A stretch of DNA of 64,000 nucleotides from Liolophura sinensis (lineage: Eukaryota > Mollusca > Polyplacophora > Chitonida > Chitonidae): assembly GCF_032854445.1 (NCBI RefSeq), contig NC_088295.1, forward strand, positions 95,783,805 through 95,847,804, in the 5' to 3' direction. The first letter of the stretch is position 1. Each line of letters opens with the position of its first letter. Of the stretch, positions 24,560-35,589 are shown piece by piece. Both the position numbers and the translations under genes were made by a program. The notes under the pieces are model-generated. The model was not told the DNA's origin, did no database searches, and saw only the letters and a list, made by a program, of their open reading frames with translations.

Positions 24560-25640
24560 ATTTGCCACCTTTCTCTCTGTCGTTGCTGCTCTGGTTTTAC
24601 TCCCTATGATGCACGTCTATCACACTGTCGTTACTGCTCTGGTTATACTCTCTGTGGTGTACGTCTGTCACACTGTCGTCACTGCTTTGGTTTTACTCTC
24701 TGTGGTGTACATCTATCACACTGTCGTCACCGCTCTGGTTTTACTCTCTGTGGTGTACGTCTGTCACACTGTCGTTGCTGCTCTGGTTTTACTCCCTATG
24801 ATGCACGTCTATCACACTGTCGTTACTGCTCTGGTTATACTCTCTGTGGTGTACGTCTGTCACACTGTCGTCACTGCTCTGGTTTTACTCTCTGTGGTGT
24901 ACGTCTGTCACACTGTCGTCACTGCTCTGGTTTTACTCTCTGTGGTGTACGTCTATCACACTGTCGTTGCTGCTCTGGTTTTACTCCCTATGATGCACGT
25001 CTATCACACTGTCGTTACTGCTCTGGTTATACTCTCTGTGGTGTACGTCTGTCACACTGTCGTCACTGCTCTGGTTTTACTCTCTGTGGTGTACGTCTGT
25101 CACACTGTCGTCACTGCTCTGGTTTTACTCTCTGTGGTGTACGTCTATCACGCTGTCGTTTCTGCTTTGGTTTTACTCTCTGTGGTGTACATCTATCACA
25201 CTGTCGTTACTGCTCTGGTTTTACTCTCTGTGGTGTACGTCTATCACACTGTCGTTGCTGCTCTGGTTTTACTCTCTGTGGTGTACGTCTATCACACTGT
25301 CGTTGCTGCTCTGGTTTTACTCCCTATGATGCACGTCTATCACACTGTCGTCGCTGCTCTGGTTTTAGTCTCTATGCTGTATGTCTACCACACTGTCGAT
25401 GCTACTCTGGTTTTAGTCTCTATGCTGTATGTCTATCACACTGTCGTTGCTGCTCTGGTTTTACTCCCTGTGGTGTACGTCTATCACACTGTCGTTGCTG
25501 CTCTGGTTTTACTCCCTATGATGCACGTCTATCACACTGTCGTTGCTGCTTTGGTTTTACTCTCTGTGGTGTACGTCTATCACGCTGTCGTTGCTGCTCT
25601 GGTTTTACTCTCTATTGTGTGGTCTTTTCTATTGTATTTC
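24560..25640. repeat. 48-bp minisatellite, about 22 copies, with a 192-bp higher-order unit (array M)
   Basis: Units contain 'cactgtcgttgctgctctgg' and 'ttttactctctgtggtgtac'. Variants such as 'ccctatgatgcacgtctatc' and 'ggttatactctctgtggt' recur every fourth unit in the first half, so a tetramer of 192 bp is repeated three times. Two overlapping frames of 399 and 360 codons exist only because 48 is divisible by three. Confidence 0.95.
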
Positions 25641-25740
25641 CTACAAAGACCTACATCCCCGAGATCTGGCCACTTTGCAATGTTATAATGTGATCTCACC
25701 AAACACTGGTGTTGTATGAACACAAAGTTGTGTTCGTTCT

Positions 25741-25780
25741 AACGCGTCTTGTGTTGAAAGAATTGAACACAAGACGCGTT
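25741..25780. repeat. Perfect 15-bp inverted repeat with a 10-nt loop
   Basis: AACGCGTCTTGTGTT and its exact reverse complement, separated by gaaagaattg. Nearby sequence (25690-26045) repeatedly contains AACACAA/TTGTGTT in both directions, so the hairpin may be part of a degraded palindromic element. Confidence 0.8.
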
Positions 25781-26162
25781 GGATGTTATACACAATACTG
25801 TCAGTAATATGCATATTTTGTTCTACTAACTCAAGTTAGGTAAACTATATTATATGCATAAATTATCTCATTTGCGTTCACCACAAGTTTTTGTTTTATT
25901 GTTTCGTAAAACTCTGTACTTGTACGTGTACTTCACATTTGTTCAACACATGTTTATGTCGAGGTACCACATTTCTGTGTTGAATGAAAACAACACAAGA
26001 TGCTGTGTTAGATTTCAACACAAATGAATTTTGTGTGATTATATTAAATGCGATGACAACCGCATTCTCAGTAATTGTAGGCCAGTGCCGTCTAGCAATT
26101 TGCAGCTATCAGCATTTTACCTAATTTTGTTAAGTATGTACATAGCTGTAATGAAACCCTAA

Positions 26163-26440
26163 CTGAGGTAAATTGACAGGTGGTCAGATCTCACCGGTAT
26201 TATGTGATCATTGGCTACAAATCACACTGTCGTCGCTGCTCTGGTTTCGCATCCTATGCTGTACGTCTATCACTATGTCCTCGCTGCTTTGGTTTTACTC
26301 TCTATGCTGTATGTCTATCACTATGTCCTCGCTGCTCTGGCCTTACTCTCTCTTCTGTACGTCTATCGCATTGTCGTCGCTACTCTGGTTTTACTTTCTA
26401 TACCGTAGGTCTTTTATTGCATTACCAATCATATTCGATT
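26163..26440. repeat. Short copy of the array M locus, 4 units
   Basis: Four units of the 48-bp family (actgtcgtcgctgctctgg). The left flank 'aactgaggtaaattgacagg' and the right flank (ggtcttttattgcattacc) match the flanks of array M at 24506 and 25621. This marks a duplication of the whole locus, not just of the repeat. Confidence 0.85.
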
Positions 26441-27060
26441 TGATTTGTTCACCCAAAAGCGCATAGGGCATATGACATAAATAATATATAAAATAGGTCC
26501 AATATTTATGCATCTTTAACCTAATTCTTACATAATCAGACTGTAAAATAACCCAAGTCCTTATGTAAGCCTCAGTCGTAGCACGACTCTATTCAGTGCC
26601 GTCTGTAAACTGGAAGCTACCTAAATAAATCTTTGGACTTGTTATTACGAGTTATTTCCGAGAACAGATCTGGTTTATGAAGTGCCAGTGTTGTATATTT
26701 AATATATGTAATATGCCTGGAAATCGATAGCAGAAACATACAGGCTCTTCAAGTGATGACTCGGTTTTCGGTTTCAGATTACATGACTGATAACGCCATT
26801 ATACGCTTATTGTAGACCATCTAGCGCCTCATTTATATAGTAAACATGCGGATGCAGACATCCTGGTTCGTAAATTTCCTTCAGGTTTGGAAGGTCAGAG
26901 TACACGTACGTAAACACAGGTCTTGCACAATAACAATTGCCGATCAGAATTGCAATTCTATACTAGCCTTACTCATTAATGTACGCTTGACTGAGTGAGT
27001 CATAAATATGAGCGAGGGCTTAGGGTTTAAGGTCGTACTAAACAATTCTTCAGTAATACA
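26441..27060. other. Unique interval, nothing recognised
   Basis: Non-repetitive AT-rich sequence between array M2 and array N. No open frame with splice signals or known motif was seen. Confidence 0.6.
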
Positions 27061-27069
27061 GTAATATAG

Positions 27070-28262
27070 TACAGCCACAGATATTTACTTGACGCCATGG
27101 TATTCAGGTACAGCCACAGATATTTACTTGACGCCATGGTATTCAGGTACAGCCACAGATATTTACTTGACGCCATGGTATTCAGGTACAGCCACAGATA
27201 TTTACTTGACGCCATGATATTCAGGTACAGCCACAGATATTTACTTGACGCCATGATATTCAGGTACAGCCACAGATATTTACATGACGTAATTGTGTTC
27301 AGGTACAGCCACAGATATTTACTTGACGCCATGGTATTCAGGTACATCCACAGATATTTACATGACGCCATGATATTCAGGTACAGCCACAGATATTTAC
27401 TTGACGCCATGGTATTCAGGTACAGTCACAGATATTTATATGACGCCATGATATTCAGGTACAGCCACAGATATTTATATGACGTAATTGTGTTCAGGTA
27501 CAGCCACAGATATTTACTTGACGCCATGGTATTCAGGTGCAGCCACAGATATTTACATGACGCCATGATATTCAGGTACAGCCACAGATATTTACTTGAC
27601 GCCATGGTATTCAGGTACAGCCACAGATGTTTACTTGACGCCATGGTATTCAGGTATAGCCACAGATATTTACATGACGTCATGATATTCAGGTACAGCC
27701 ACAGATATTTACTTGACGCCATGGTATTCAGGTACAGCCACAGATGTTTACTTGACGCCATGGTATTCAGGTACAGCCACAGATATTTACATGACGTCAT
27801 GGTATTCAGGTACAGCCACAGATATTCACATGACGCCATGGTATTCAGGTACAGCCACAGATATTCACATGACGTCATGGTATTCAGGTACAGCCACAGA
27901 TATTTACTTGACGCCATGGTATTCAGGTACAGCCACAGATATTCACATGACGCCATGGTATTCAGGTACATCCACAGATATTTACTTGACGCCATGATAT
28001 TCAGGTACAGCCACAGATATTTACATGACATAATTGTGTTCAGGTACAGCCACAGATATTTACATGACGCCATGGTATTTAGGTACAGCCACAGATATTT
28101 ACATGATGCCATGGTATTCAGGTACAGCCACAGATATTTACATGACGTAATTGTGTTCAGGTACAGCCACAGATATTTACATGACGTAATTGTGTTTAGG
28201 TACAGTCACAGATATTTATATGACGTAATTGTGTTCAGGTACAGCCACAGATATTTACGAGA
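27070..28262. repeat. 39-bp minisatellite, about 31 copies (array N)
   Basis: Units are 'ccatggtattcaggtacagc' plus 'cacagatatttacttgacg', with a 'cgtaattgtgttcag' variant. Thirteen codons per unit leave frames of 397 codons (plus) and 228 codons (minus) open; both are artefacts. Confidence 0.95.
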
Positions 28263-28568
28263 CACGATTGTATTGTTGTCTTCTTTTTAACTTGCCTATA
28301 TTCAGGTGTCTGAAAATCAGTGTTATTATAATCGATATTAAATATCAATGCTGTGTAGAGCGTGGGGTGTTACGTGTTATTTGAAAATTTCTACATGCGA
28401 GGAATCTCCGCATCTAATAATACAGCCTGGGTATTTCCGCGCTCAGGTCACACGCCAATGCGTAACTGGAAAATCAGTTTCAGTTTCCCATTTCTCCCAT
28501 TTCTTATAGGCGGCCTCTATCGTAAGATTTTCTTTCATTACAGCCAGCTACTGCTGAGCTTAGTCGTG

Positions 28569-28632
28569 ATGTCTTCCCCTTATCCGTACTGTATTCTAGC
28601 GTATTGGTTGACATGGACTGTTAACTATGGAG
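28569..28632 (+). CDS. IgR-2 exon 1: signal peptide
   Basis: ATG gives MSSPYPYCILAYWLTWTVNYG plus one base, donor GTAAGA. The core YCILAYWLTW and the ending NYGG parallel IgR-1 (WLVWASYGEG). A longer start upstream in the same frame (28362 or 28470) is possible. Confidence 0.7.
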
Positions 28633-31600
28633 GTAAGAGGTATACATTGTATACACAGGTTATACCGTGTCCCAGTTCACACTGAGTTCTTAATTGACAT
28701 GCCGTGATGCGCAAGTTAACCGTTCGTCTATCAGCTACTGTATGTACTTCACCCAACAGGTCAACACGTCAACCCAACTTAGGATCAAAACATCAGAACA
28801 GGAATAGGCCTAACTTATGTAGTTAAGTAGGTGTTTATACCAGTGGTGGCTATATGCCAGTTGTGGTTATATGGCAGTTGTGGCTATATGCCAGTTGTGG
28901 TTATATGCCAGTTGTGGTTATATGCCAGTTGTAGATATATGCCTGCTGTGGTTATATGCCAGCTGTGGTTATATGCCAGTTGTGGATACATGCCAGTTGT
29001 GGTTATATACCAGCTGTGGTTATATGCCAGTTGTGGCTATATGCCAGTTGTGGCTATATACCAGTTGTGGTTATATGCCAGTTGTTGCTAAATGCCAGTT
29101 GTGGATATATGCCAGCTATGGTTAACTGGCATTGTGGATATGCCAGTTGTGGATATATGCCAGTTGTGGTTATATGCCAGTTGTGGTTATATGCCAGTTG
29201 TGGTTATATGCCAGTTGTGGTTATATGCCAGTTATGGTTATATGCCAGTTGTGGTTATATGCCAGTTGTGGTTATATGCCAGTTATGGTTATATGCCAGT
29301 TGTGGTTATATGCCAGTTGTGGATATATGCCAGTAGTGGTTATGTGCCAGTTGTGGCTATATACCAGTTGTGGTTATATGCCAGTTGTGGCTATATGCCA
29401 GTTGTGAATATATGCCAATTGTGGTTAACTGGCATTGTGGATATGCCAGTTGTGGCTATATGCCAGTTGTGGTTGTATGCCAGTTGTGGTTAACTGGCAT
29501 GCCAGTGGTGGTTATATGCCAGTTGCGGTTAAATGTCAGTTGTAGTTATATGCCAGTTGTAGTTATATGCCAGTTGTAGTTATATGCCAGTTGTGGATAT
29601 ATGCCAGTTGTGGATACATGCCAGTTGTAGATATATACCAGTTGTGGTCATATGCCAGTTGTGGTTGTATGCCAGTTGTGGATATATGCCAGTTGTGGTT
29701 GTATGCCAGTTGTGGATATATGCCAGTTGTGGTTATATGCCAGTTGTGGTTATATGCCAGTTGTGGATACATGCCAGTTGTAGATATATACCAGTTGTGG
29801 TCATATGCCAGTTGTGGTTGTATGCCAGTTGTGGTTATATGCCAGTTGTGGTTGTATGCCAGTTGTGGATATATGCCAGTTGTGGTTGTATGCCAGTTGT
29901 GGATATATGCCAGTTGTGGTTATATGCCAGTTGTGGATATATGCCAGTTGTGGATACATGCCAGTTGTAGATATATACCAGTTGTGGTCATATGCCAGTT
30001 GTGGTTGTATGCCAGTTGTGGTTATATGCCAGTTGTGGTTGTATGCCAGTTGTGGATATATGCCAGTTGTGGTTATATGCCAGTTGTGGTTATATGCCAG
30101 TTGTGGATATGCCAGTTGTGGATATGCCAGTTGTGGTTATATGCCAGTTGTGGTTATATGCCAGTTGTGGATATGCCAGTTGTGGATATGCCAGTTGCGG
30201 AAATATGCCAGTTGTGGCTATATACCAGTTGTGGTTATATGCCATTTGTGGCTATATGCCAGTTGTGGCTATATGCCAGTTGTGGTTATATACCAGTTGT
30301 GGTTATATGACAGTTGTGGTTGTATGCCAGTTGTAGTTATATGCCAGTTGTGGCTATATGCCAGTTGTGGCTATATGCCAGTTGTGGTTGTATGCCAGTT
30401 GTGGATATATGCCAGTTGTGGTTATATGCCAGTTGTAGTTATATGCCAGTTGTTATATGCCAGTTGTGGTTATATACCAGTTGTAGTTATATGCCAGTTG
30501 TGGATATGCCAGTTGTGGATATGCCAGTTGTGGTTATATCCCAGTTGTGATTATATGGGTGATTCTACGAAAAGTGACCCCATTACCGTCACGCGCTTTA
30601 TATATTAAATTTCAGATCTATATAGACATATTTCACGTCATTTTCAATATAATGTTAATGAATGATGATTAAAAGAGTTTCCTGCAATTTTATCATGAAC
30701 CACATTAAGTTTTTGGGGGGGAAATTTTGAAGTTTTGTCTTACTTTTCTTTGTGTCACTATGATATACTGTCACAATGAAACAACAATTTCTGTTTGATT
30801 TAACTAACAAAATTTTTACAAGTGGTTTGAATTTGAAACTCCCAATTCACTCACATCCTGTCAATCATTCGGCTGCCCATTAAATATAGAGGGCGCAACT
30901 GAGACTAGTCACGTGTTCTGAAAACAGACGACATACTTTGCGATACATATGGAGCAATAATTATTTATCTGCTGTGCAAATTTTCATGTAAGTATTCTTG
31001 TCCATTGAGTCTATGATTAATTTGTCTTTACCCTTCACCATCCTGATAATTAAGTTGTCTTAATAATAAGCTCATCTTCGCTTTATTTTTCCATCCCTAA
31101 TGTCGATGACATTCACTTTATTTTACAATCCCTAATGTCGATGACAATCACTTTATTTTACAATCCTTCATGTCGATGACAATCACTTTATTTTTCCATC
31201 CCTAATGTCGATGACAATCACTTTATTTTACAATCCTTGATGTTGATGACAATCACTTTATTTTACAATCCTTGATGTCGATGACAATCACTTTATTTTA
31301 CAATCCCTAATGTCGATGACAATCACTTTATTTTACAATCCCTAATGTCGATGATAATCACTTTATTTTACAACCCTTGATGTTGATGACAATCACTTTA
31401 TTTTTCCATCCCTGATGTTGATAACAATTCTCACAAATCTCATGATGTATACACACAATCTGTACCTGGACAGTTACCTAATAAAGGTCTTGATATATAA
31501 ACACAGTGCGCACCTGGACACTTACCTGACAAACCCCTTGCTCTTGATGACATTCACTTTATTTTGCAATCCTTGATGTTGATCCCATTCACTTTGTTTT

Positions 31601-34600
31601 AACAATCCCAGATGTCGATGACAATCACTTTATTTTACAATCCCTGATATTGATGACAGTTACTTTATTTTTCCATCCCTGATGTTAATAACAATTCCGA
31701 TAAATCTCATGATGTATACACACAACCTGCACTTGGACAGTTACCTGATAAATCTCGTGATGTATAAACACTGGCGCACTGGGGCACCTGGACAGTTACC
31801 TGACAATCCCCCTGACGTATACACACAGTCCACACCTGGACAGTTACCTGACAAAGGCCCTGATGTATACACACAGTCAGCACCTGGACAGTTACCTGAC
31901 AAATCTCCTGATGTATACACCCAATCCGTATCTGGACAGTTACCTGAAAGGTTTGATTGTCTAACAATCTACATACTTGTTTTTGTCATTTCGTTCTCAC
32001 AGGCTGCTCTGACAGAAACCCCCCTGTTACGATCGACGTGTCAGTACCAAAAAGTGTCAGTGTTGAACTACCCTGTCTTATTGGCTACCGGTTGTCAGGG
32101 CATCCGTCCTTTGAGAGAGGCTGGTGGGAACTTAACAGTCAGGATAACGTGGTCAAAAAGGATTCTTCCGGAACAGTAAATAGTTCAGAAGGTTATGGGA
32201 TAACTGACGAGTTTTCTCTGATCGTGAACAAAACTGAGCCCGGAAAATGGTTGTATAAGTGCACAGTGATGAACGATACAGCCCTCGACAACCTACGACA
32301 ACAGCTGACTACACTCGTCGTCACAGGTACGTCTATAGGCCGTCCAGAAAACGACAGTCATTGACAGTCTCCATAAACTTTCTTTAAATACAATGTTAAC
32401 ACTATTAAGAACTGGGAAAGTTGCCTATTCACCATTTTAAACACTTCGCTCTTGCTTATCCAGATGACGTCACAGAGGTCATTAATCGATCTTCCGGTAA
32501 TGACGTCACATTGCATTGCCCTGCTGATAAAGGATCTCTGGCCACGTGGTATAAGGGGATGAGCATACCCAGGAAGACTGTAGCCGCCAGTGCGCCCAGC
32601 CCAGGGTCAGAGTTCACGATACCGTCGGCTTCGGAGTCAGATTCGGGGATTTATGTCTGTGACGTTATCGCTGAGAACCACGGCCAAGTCAAGAGAAAAC
32701 TCCTGTATTTCGCGGTGTCTGTCACTGAGGGTAGGTTCATTATCATAAACTGGTGTCCGCTTCGTTGGCCTTGTGTTTATATCATCCGCCTCGAAGTCGG
32801 GAGACCTGGGATGAAACTTGAGTCGGGTCCTTCCAAAGCCTGTAAAAATGGTAGGCCTACTTGTTGCTGCCTAGCTTGGCGCTTAACACTGATAGATTAG
32901 AGCGAGCAAACAAGATTGGTTGGTCCGGTGTCAGTATAATGAGACTGGATGGGGTGTCATGCCTGATGTCTTCGGCCTGATACTTCAATTGCGGCAGCAC
33001 TTTGGCAGTATGGATTCGCCCTGCACAGTATATGTTCACATTCCTAGTGACTCCTCGTCCTCATATGGCTGAAAAATTGTTAAGTACGACGTTAAATCCC
33101 AAGCATAAATAAGATGAGTTTATCTGTTTTCCTTGTTTTGGGGCTTTATAAAAACATAAATCCTGTTACAAGGGAACTAATCATCAATTTTCCTTGGTTG
33201 TAGCTGAAGGGGACGGGCTCCAGCTAAGCCTGATAGTTAGCACGGCAGTGATACTATGTGTCGTGTTAGCAGTAGGAGTTATATGCTACAGAAGGAGGAA
33301 GACGAGAAACACAGGTGAGTCGGTATCTATTCTGGACTTCACGTACTGATGCGTGTCACAACTGAAGAACTTTCGTCTAAGATGACAATCAAATTTACTT
33401 GTCCTCTCTTGGTATCGTACTAGATGTTTATTATTTAACACAAGATCTCAGTAACGAGCCTTAGTAACTGCACTTCTGGTATACGATGATGACATTAATA
33501 ACACTTTCTTCATGATAACTTCAATAATAACACCTTTTTGATGATATCTTCAGTAATGGCATCTTCTTGATGATAGCTTCAGTAAGGACACTTTCTTCAT
33601 GATAGCTTCAGTAATGACACCTCCTTGATGATACCTTCGCTTATGACACCTTCTTAATGATAAGTTCAGTACTGACACGTTCTTGATGATACCTTCAGGA
33701 CTGACACCTTCTTGATAATAGCTTTAGTAATGACCCCTTCTTGATGATAGCTTCAGTACTGACACCTTCTTGATGATAGCTTCAGTATTGACACCTTTTT
33801 GATGATAGGTTCAGTACTGACATCTTCTTGATGATGACTTCATTAATGGCATCTCCTTAATGATAGCTTCAGTACTGACACGTTCTTGATGACAGCTTCA
33901 GTGATGACACCTTTTTGATGATAGCTTCATTAATGAGACCTTCTTGATGATAACTTCAGTAATGACACCTCCTTAATGATAGCTTCAGGACTGACACCTC
34001 CTTAATGATAGCTTCAGGACTGACACTTTCTTGATGATAGCTTCAGGACTGACACCTCCTTAATGATAGCTTCAGGACTGACACGTTCTTGATGATAGCT
34101 TCAGGACTGACACCTCCTTAATGATAGCTTCAGGACTGACACGTTCTTAGCTTCAGTAATGACACCTTCTTGATGATAGTTTCCTCAATGACACCTCCTT
34201 GATGATAGCTTCAATGACACCCCCATAACGATATCTTCAGTGCTGACACTTCTTGATGATAGCTTCAGTAATGACACCTTTTTGATGATAACTTTAGTGG
34301 TGACACCTTTTTGATGATATCTTCAGTAGCGACACTTCCTTGAAGATAGCTTCAGTACTGACACGTTCTTGATGATAGCTTCAATTACCTTGTGCCCATG
34401 ACCTCTGTGGTGGCTCCTCTCACCTACAGGGATTATTTTTGTACCTCTTGTCTGTGTTTTTACAAGTATCTCTTCATGCCCATGACATCAGTGATGGCCC
34501 TAGTGTGCTCTTCCTTCAGACATAGTTTTCTGAACCTTCAGGTCGGGATGATACAAGTATTCGATATCAGTCATCTGTCTCCCAGACTCCAGATGTGTGC

Positions 34601-34663
34601 CAGTATGTGAAAGTTGGCTCAAATATATCTCCTGACGAGAGTGTAGTGATGGAGACAGGTTGA
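28569..34663 (+). CDS. IgR-2: two-Ig-domain receptor with tyrosine-bearing tail, 5 exons, 295 aa
   Basis: Exons 28569-28632, 32003-32326, 32464-32730, 33204-33314 and 34542-34663 join in phase 1 throughout to a 296-codon frame. Order: signal peptide (1-21), Ig domain 1 (22-129; Cys46, Trp63, Cys108), Ig domain 2 (130-218; Cys148, Trp158, Asp189-Ser-Gly-Ile-Tyr193-Val-Cys195), transmembrane helix (about 224-247), RRRK stop-transfer, and a 40-residue tail with Tyr264 and Tyr277. The Tyr277 context CQYVKV has the Y-x-x-V half of an inhibitory ITIM but Cys at -2, so it is ITIM-like at best. It is a tandem paralogue of IgR-1 with the same exon plan. Predicted role: surface recognition or adhesion with possible phosphotyrosine signalling; ligand unknown. 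The start is somewhat uncertain because the frame is open upstream and a 3' splice-like ttacag lies at about 28537-28542. Confidence 0.83.
28843..30555. repeat. 17-bp minisatellite, about 100 copies (array O)
   Basis: Unit 'atatgccagttgtggtt' with variants (gatatatgcc, gcatacc, gtcatatg). Three units make 51 bp, and none of the frames contains a stop, so frames of 247-267 codons appear. A block of about 190 bp near 29590-29780 recurs at 29740-29960 and 29940-30090. It lies in IgR-2 intron 1. Confidence 0.95.
31078..31690. repeat. 35-bp minisatellite, about 14 copies in two blocks (array P)
   Basis: Units 'tcactttattttacaatccc' plus 'taatgtcgatgacaa'. The two blocks are separated by 31430-31545, where units of a second family (cacacctggacagttacctg) are interleaved. 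The order P-Q-P-Q implies a block duplication. It lies in IgR-2 intron 1. Confidence 0.93.
31430..31955. repeat. 45-bp minisatellite, about 7 copies (array Q)
   Basis: Units with 'cacacctggacagttacctg' and 'acaaatctcctgatgtatac'. One diverged pair is at 31430-31530; the main block is at 31690-31955, just before the IgR-2 Ig1 exon. The 165-codon frame starting at 31682 is an artefact of array plus exon. Confidence 0.9.
32003..32326 (+). CDS. IgR-2 exon 2: Ig-like domain 1
   Basis: Acceptor TTCTCACAG, donor GTACGT, 324 bp, exactly the length of the equivalent IgR-1 exon. Shared signatures are Gly-Cys at the start, VPK..SVELPCL, a Trp-x-Leu core and PGKWLYKCTVMN at strand F. Confidence 0.92.
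32464..32730 (+). CDS. IgR-2 exon 3: Ig-like domain 2
   Basis: 267 bp, phase 1-1. VTLHCPAD, ATWYKG and SESDSGIYVCDV give the canonical Cys, Trp and Asp-x-Gly-x-Tyr-x-Cys of an Ig fold. It aligns with the second Ig domain of IgR-1 (VTLSCPVD, VTWYK). Confidence 0.93.
33204..33314 (+). CDS. IgR-2 exon 4: transmembrane segment
   Basis: Acceptor GGTTGTAG, donor GTGAGT, 111 bp, phase 1-1. Hydrophobic LIVSTAVILCVVLAVGVICY is followed by RRRKTR, a single-pass anchor with stop-transfer. Confidence 0.9.
33470..34385. repeat. 29-bp minisatellite, about 31 copies (array R)
   Basis: Units 'ttgatgatagcttcagtact' plus 'gacaccttc'. In the middle, a 58-bp pair (cctcctta / gttcttga variants) alternates. It lies in IgR-2 intron 4. 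No long frame runs through it. Confidence 0.95.
34542..34663 (+). CDS. IgR-2 exon 5: cytoplasmic tail and stop
   Basis: Acceptor AACCTTCAG in phase 1, then 40 codons to TGA at 34661-34663. The tail contains SIRYQSS and DVCQYVKVG, with Tyr264 and Tyr277 as candidate phosphorylation sites, and ends PDESVVMETG. The stop and last codons lie in the first unit of the 62-64-bp array that follows. Confidence 0.75.
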
Positions 34664-35060
34664 GTGGCCTCGTGCAGGTAGACTTGTGTAAACACCTCCA
34701 AACGACAGTATGATGGTGAGTGGTTGAGTGGCCTCGTGCAGGTAGACTTGTGTAAACACCTCCAGACGACAGTATGATGGAGACAGGTTGAGTGGCCTCG
34801 TGCAGGTAGACTTCTGTAAACACCTCCAGACGACAGTATGATGGGGAGTGGTTGAGTGGCCTCGTGCAGGTAGACTTCTGTAAGTACCTCCAGACGACAG
34901 TATGATGGGTACAGGTTGAGTGGCCTCGTGGAAACAGATTTGTGTAAACACCTCCTGACGACAGTATGATGGGGACAGGTTGAGTGGCCTCGTGGGAACA
35001 GATTTGTGTAAACACCTCCAGACGACAGTATGATCGGGAAGTAGTTGAGTGACTGCACTG
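34630..35060 (+). repeat. 62-64-bp minisatellite seeded by the IgR-2 last exon end, about 7 copies (array S)
   Basis: Units read 'gtatgatggagacaggttga' (a copy of the exon end ATG GAG ACA GGT TGA), then 'gtggcctcgtgcaggtagac' and 'ttgtgtaaacacctccagac'. The last unit is diverged. The three-frame minus ORFs of 110-223 codons are artefacts. Confidence 0.93.
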
Positions 35061-35284
35061 GTAGATTTGTCTGCACAAATGTGACAATGGTATGGTAATA
35101 GTGACGAACAAAATATCGGACGACAAATGCACGTAAAAAATTTTATACACCGCTTTGAAAGAAATAATCATTTACTCAGAGTCATTCTGGCAGGGTCATT
35201 ATGTGTTTGTATCACGAATGCATTCCAAATGGAAGGAAATGTTAGTACACTGATTGTAACAAAAGGAAGCTCTGGTTTTTTTCG

Positions 35285-35470
35285 GGGGGGGGGGGGGGTT
35301 TCGTCCATTTTTTTCTATGCACCTCCATGTATTATGTACTATATATCAACCATGTTTCTGAAATAATAATAATAATAATACATGTAATAATTATATATAT
35401 ATATATATTTATTTATTTATTTATTTATTTGATTGGTGTTTTACGTCGTACTCAAGAATATTTCACTTTG
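35285..35470 (-). mobile_element. SINE tail remnant near a G homopolymer
   Basis: A run of about 14 G at 35285-35298, an AATAAT/TATATA stretch, then ATTTATTTATTTATTTATTT and the SINE 3' end 'gtgttttacgtcgtactcaa' at 35430-35450. The head is missing. Confidence 0.65.
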
Positions 35471-35589
35471 GTTGGTACATGTAGTTACCACTTACCACGT
35501 GACAACTCCGTTGTACTCAGTGAAAGAACTGCGAGTCCTGTATTTCGTAGGATTCACCCTGGACCTACCTCTCCCGATGCGGCTCAGTA

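Noticed and set aside
24494..25693. 399- and 360-codon frames reading as Cys/His-rich or hydrophobic repeats
   Set aside because: Product of the 48-bp array M; the two overlapping frames are equally open and there is no non-repetitive coding part.
27097..28290. 397-codon frame repeating MVFRYSHRYLLDA
   Set aside because: 39-bp array N read in phase; the minus strand is open as well.
29567..30608. 247-267-codon frames with QLWLYASCGY repeats
   Set aside because: 17-bp array O with no stop in any phase; intronic.
35127..35366. 79-codon frame with a signal-like start (LLRVILAGSLCVCITNA)
   Set aside because: Starts in the decayed end of array S and runs into a poly-G tract and random sequence; no splice donor after the signal-like part.
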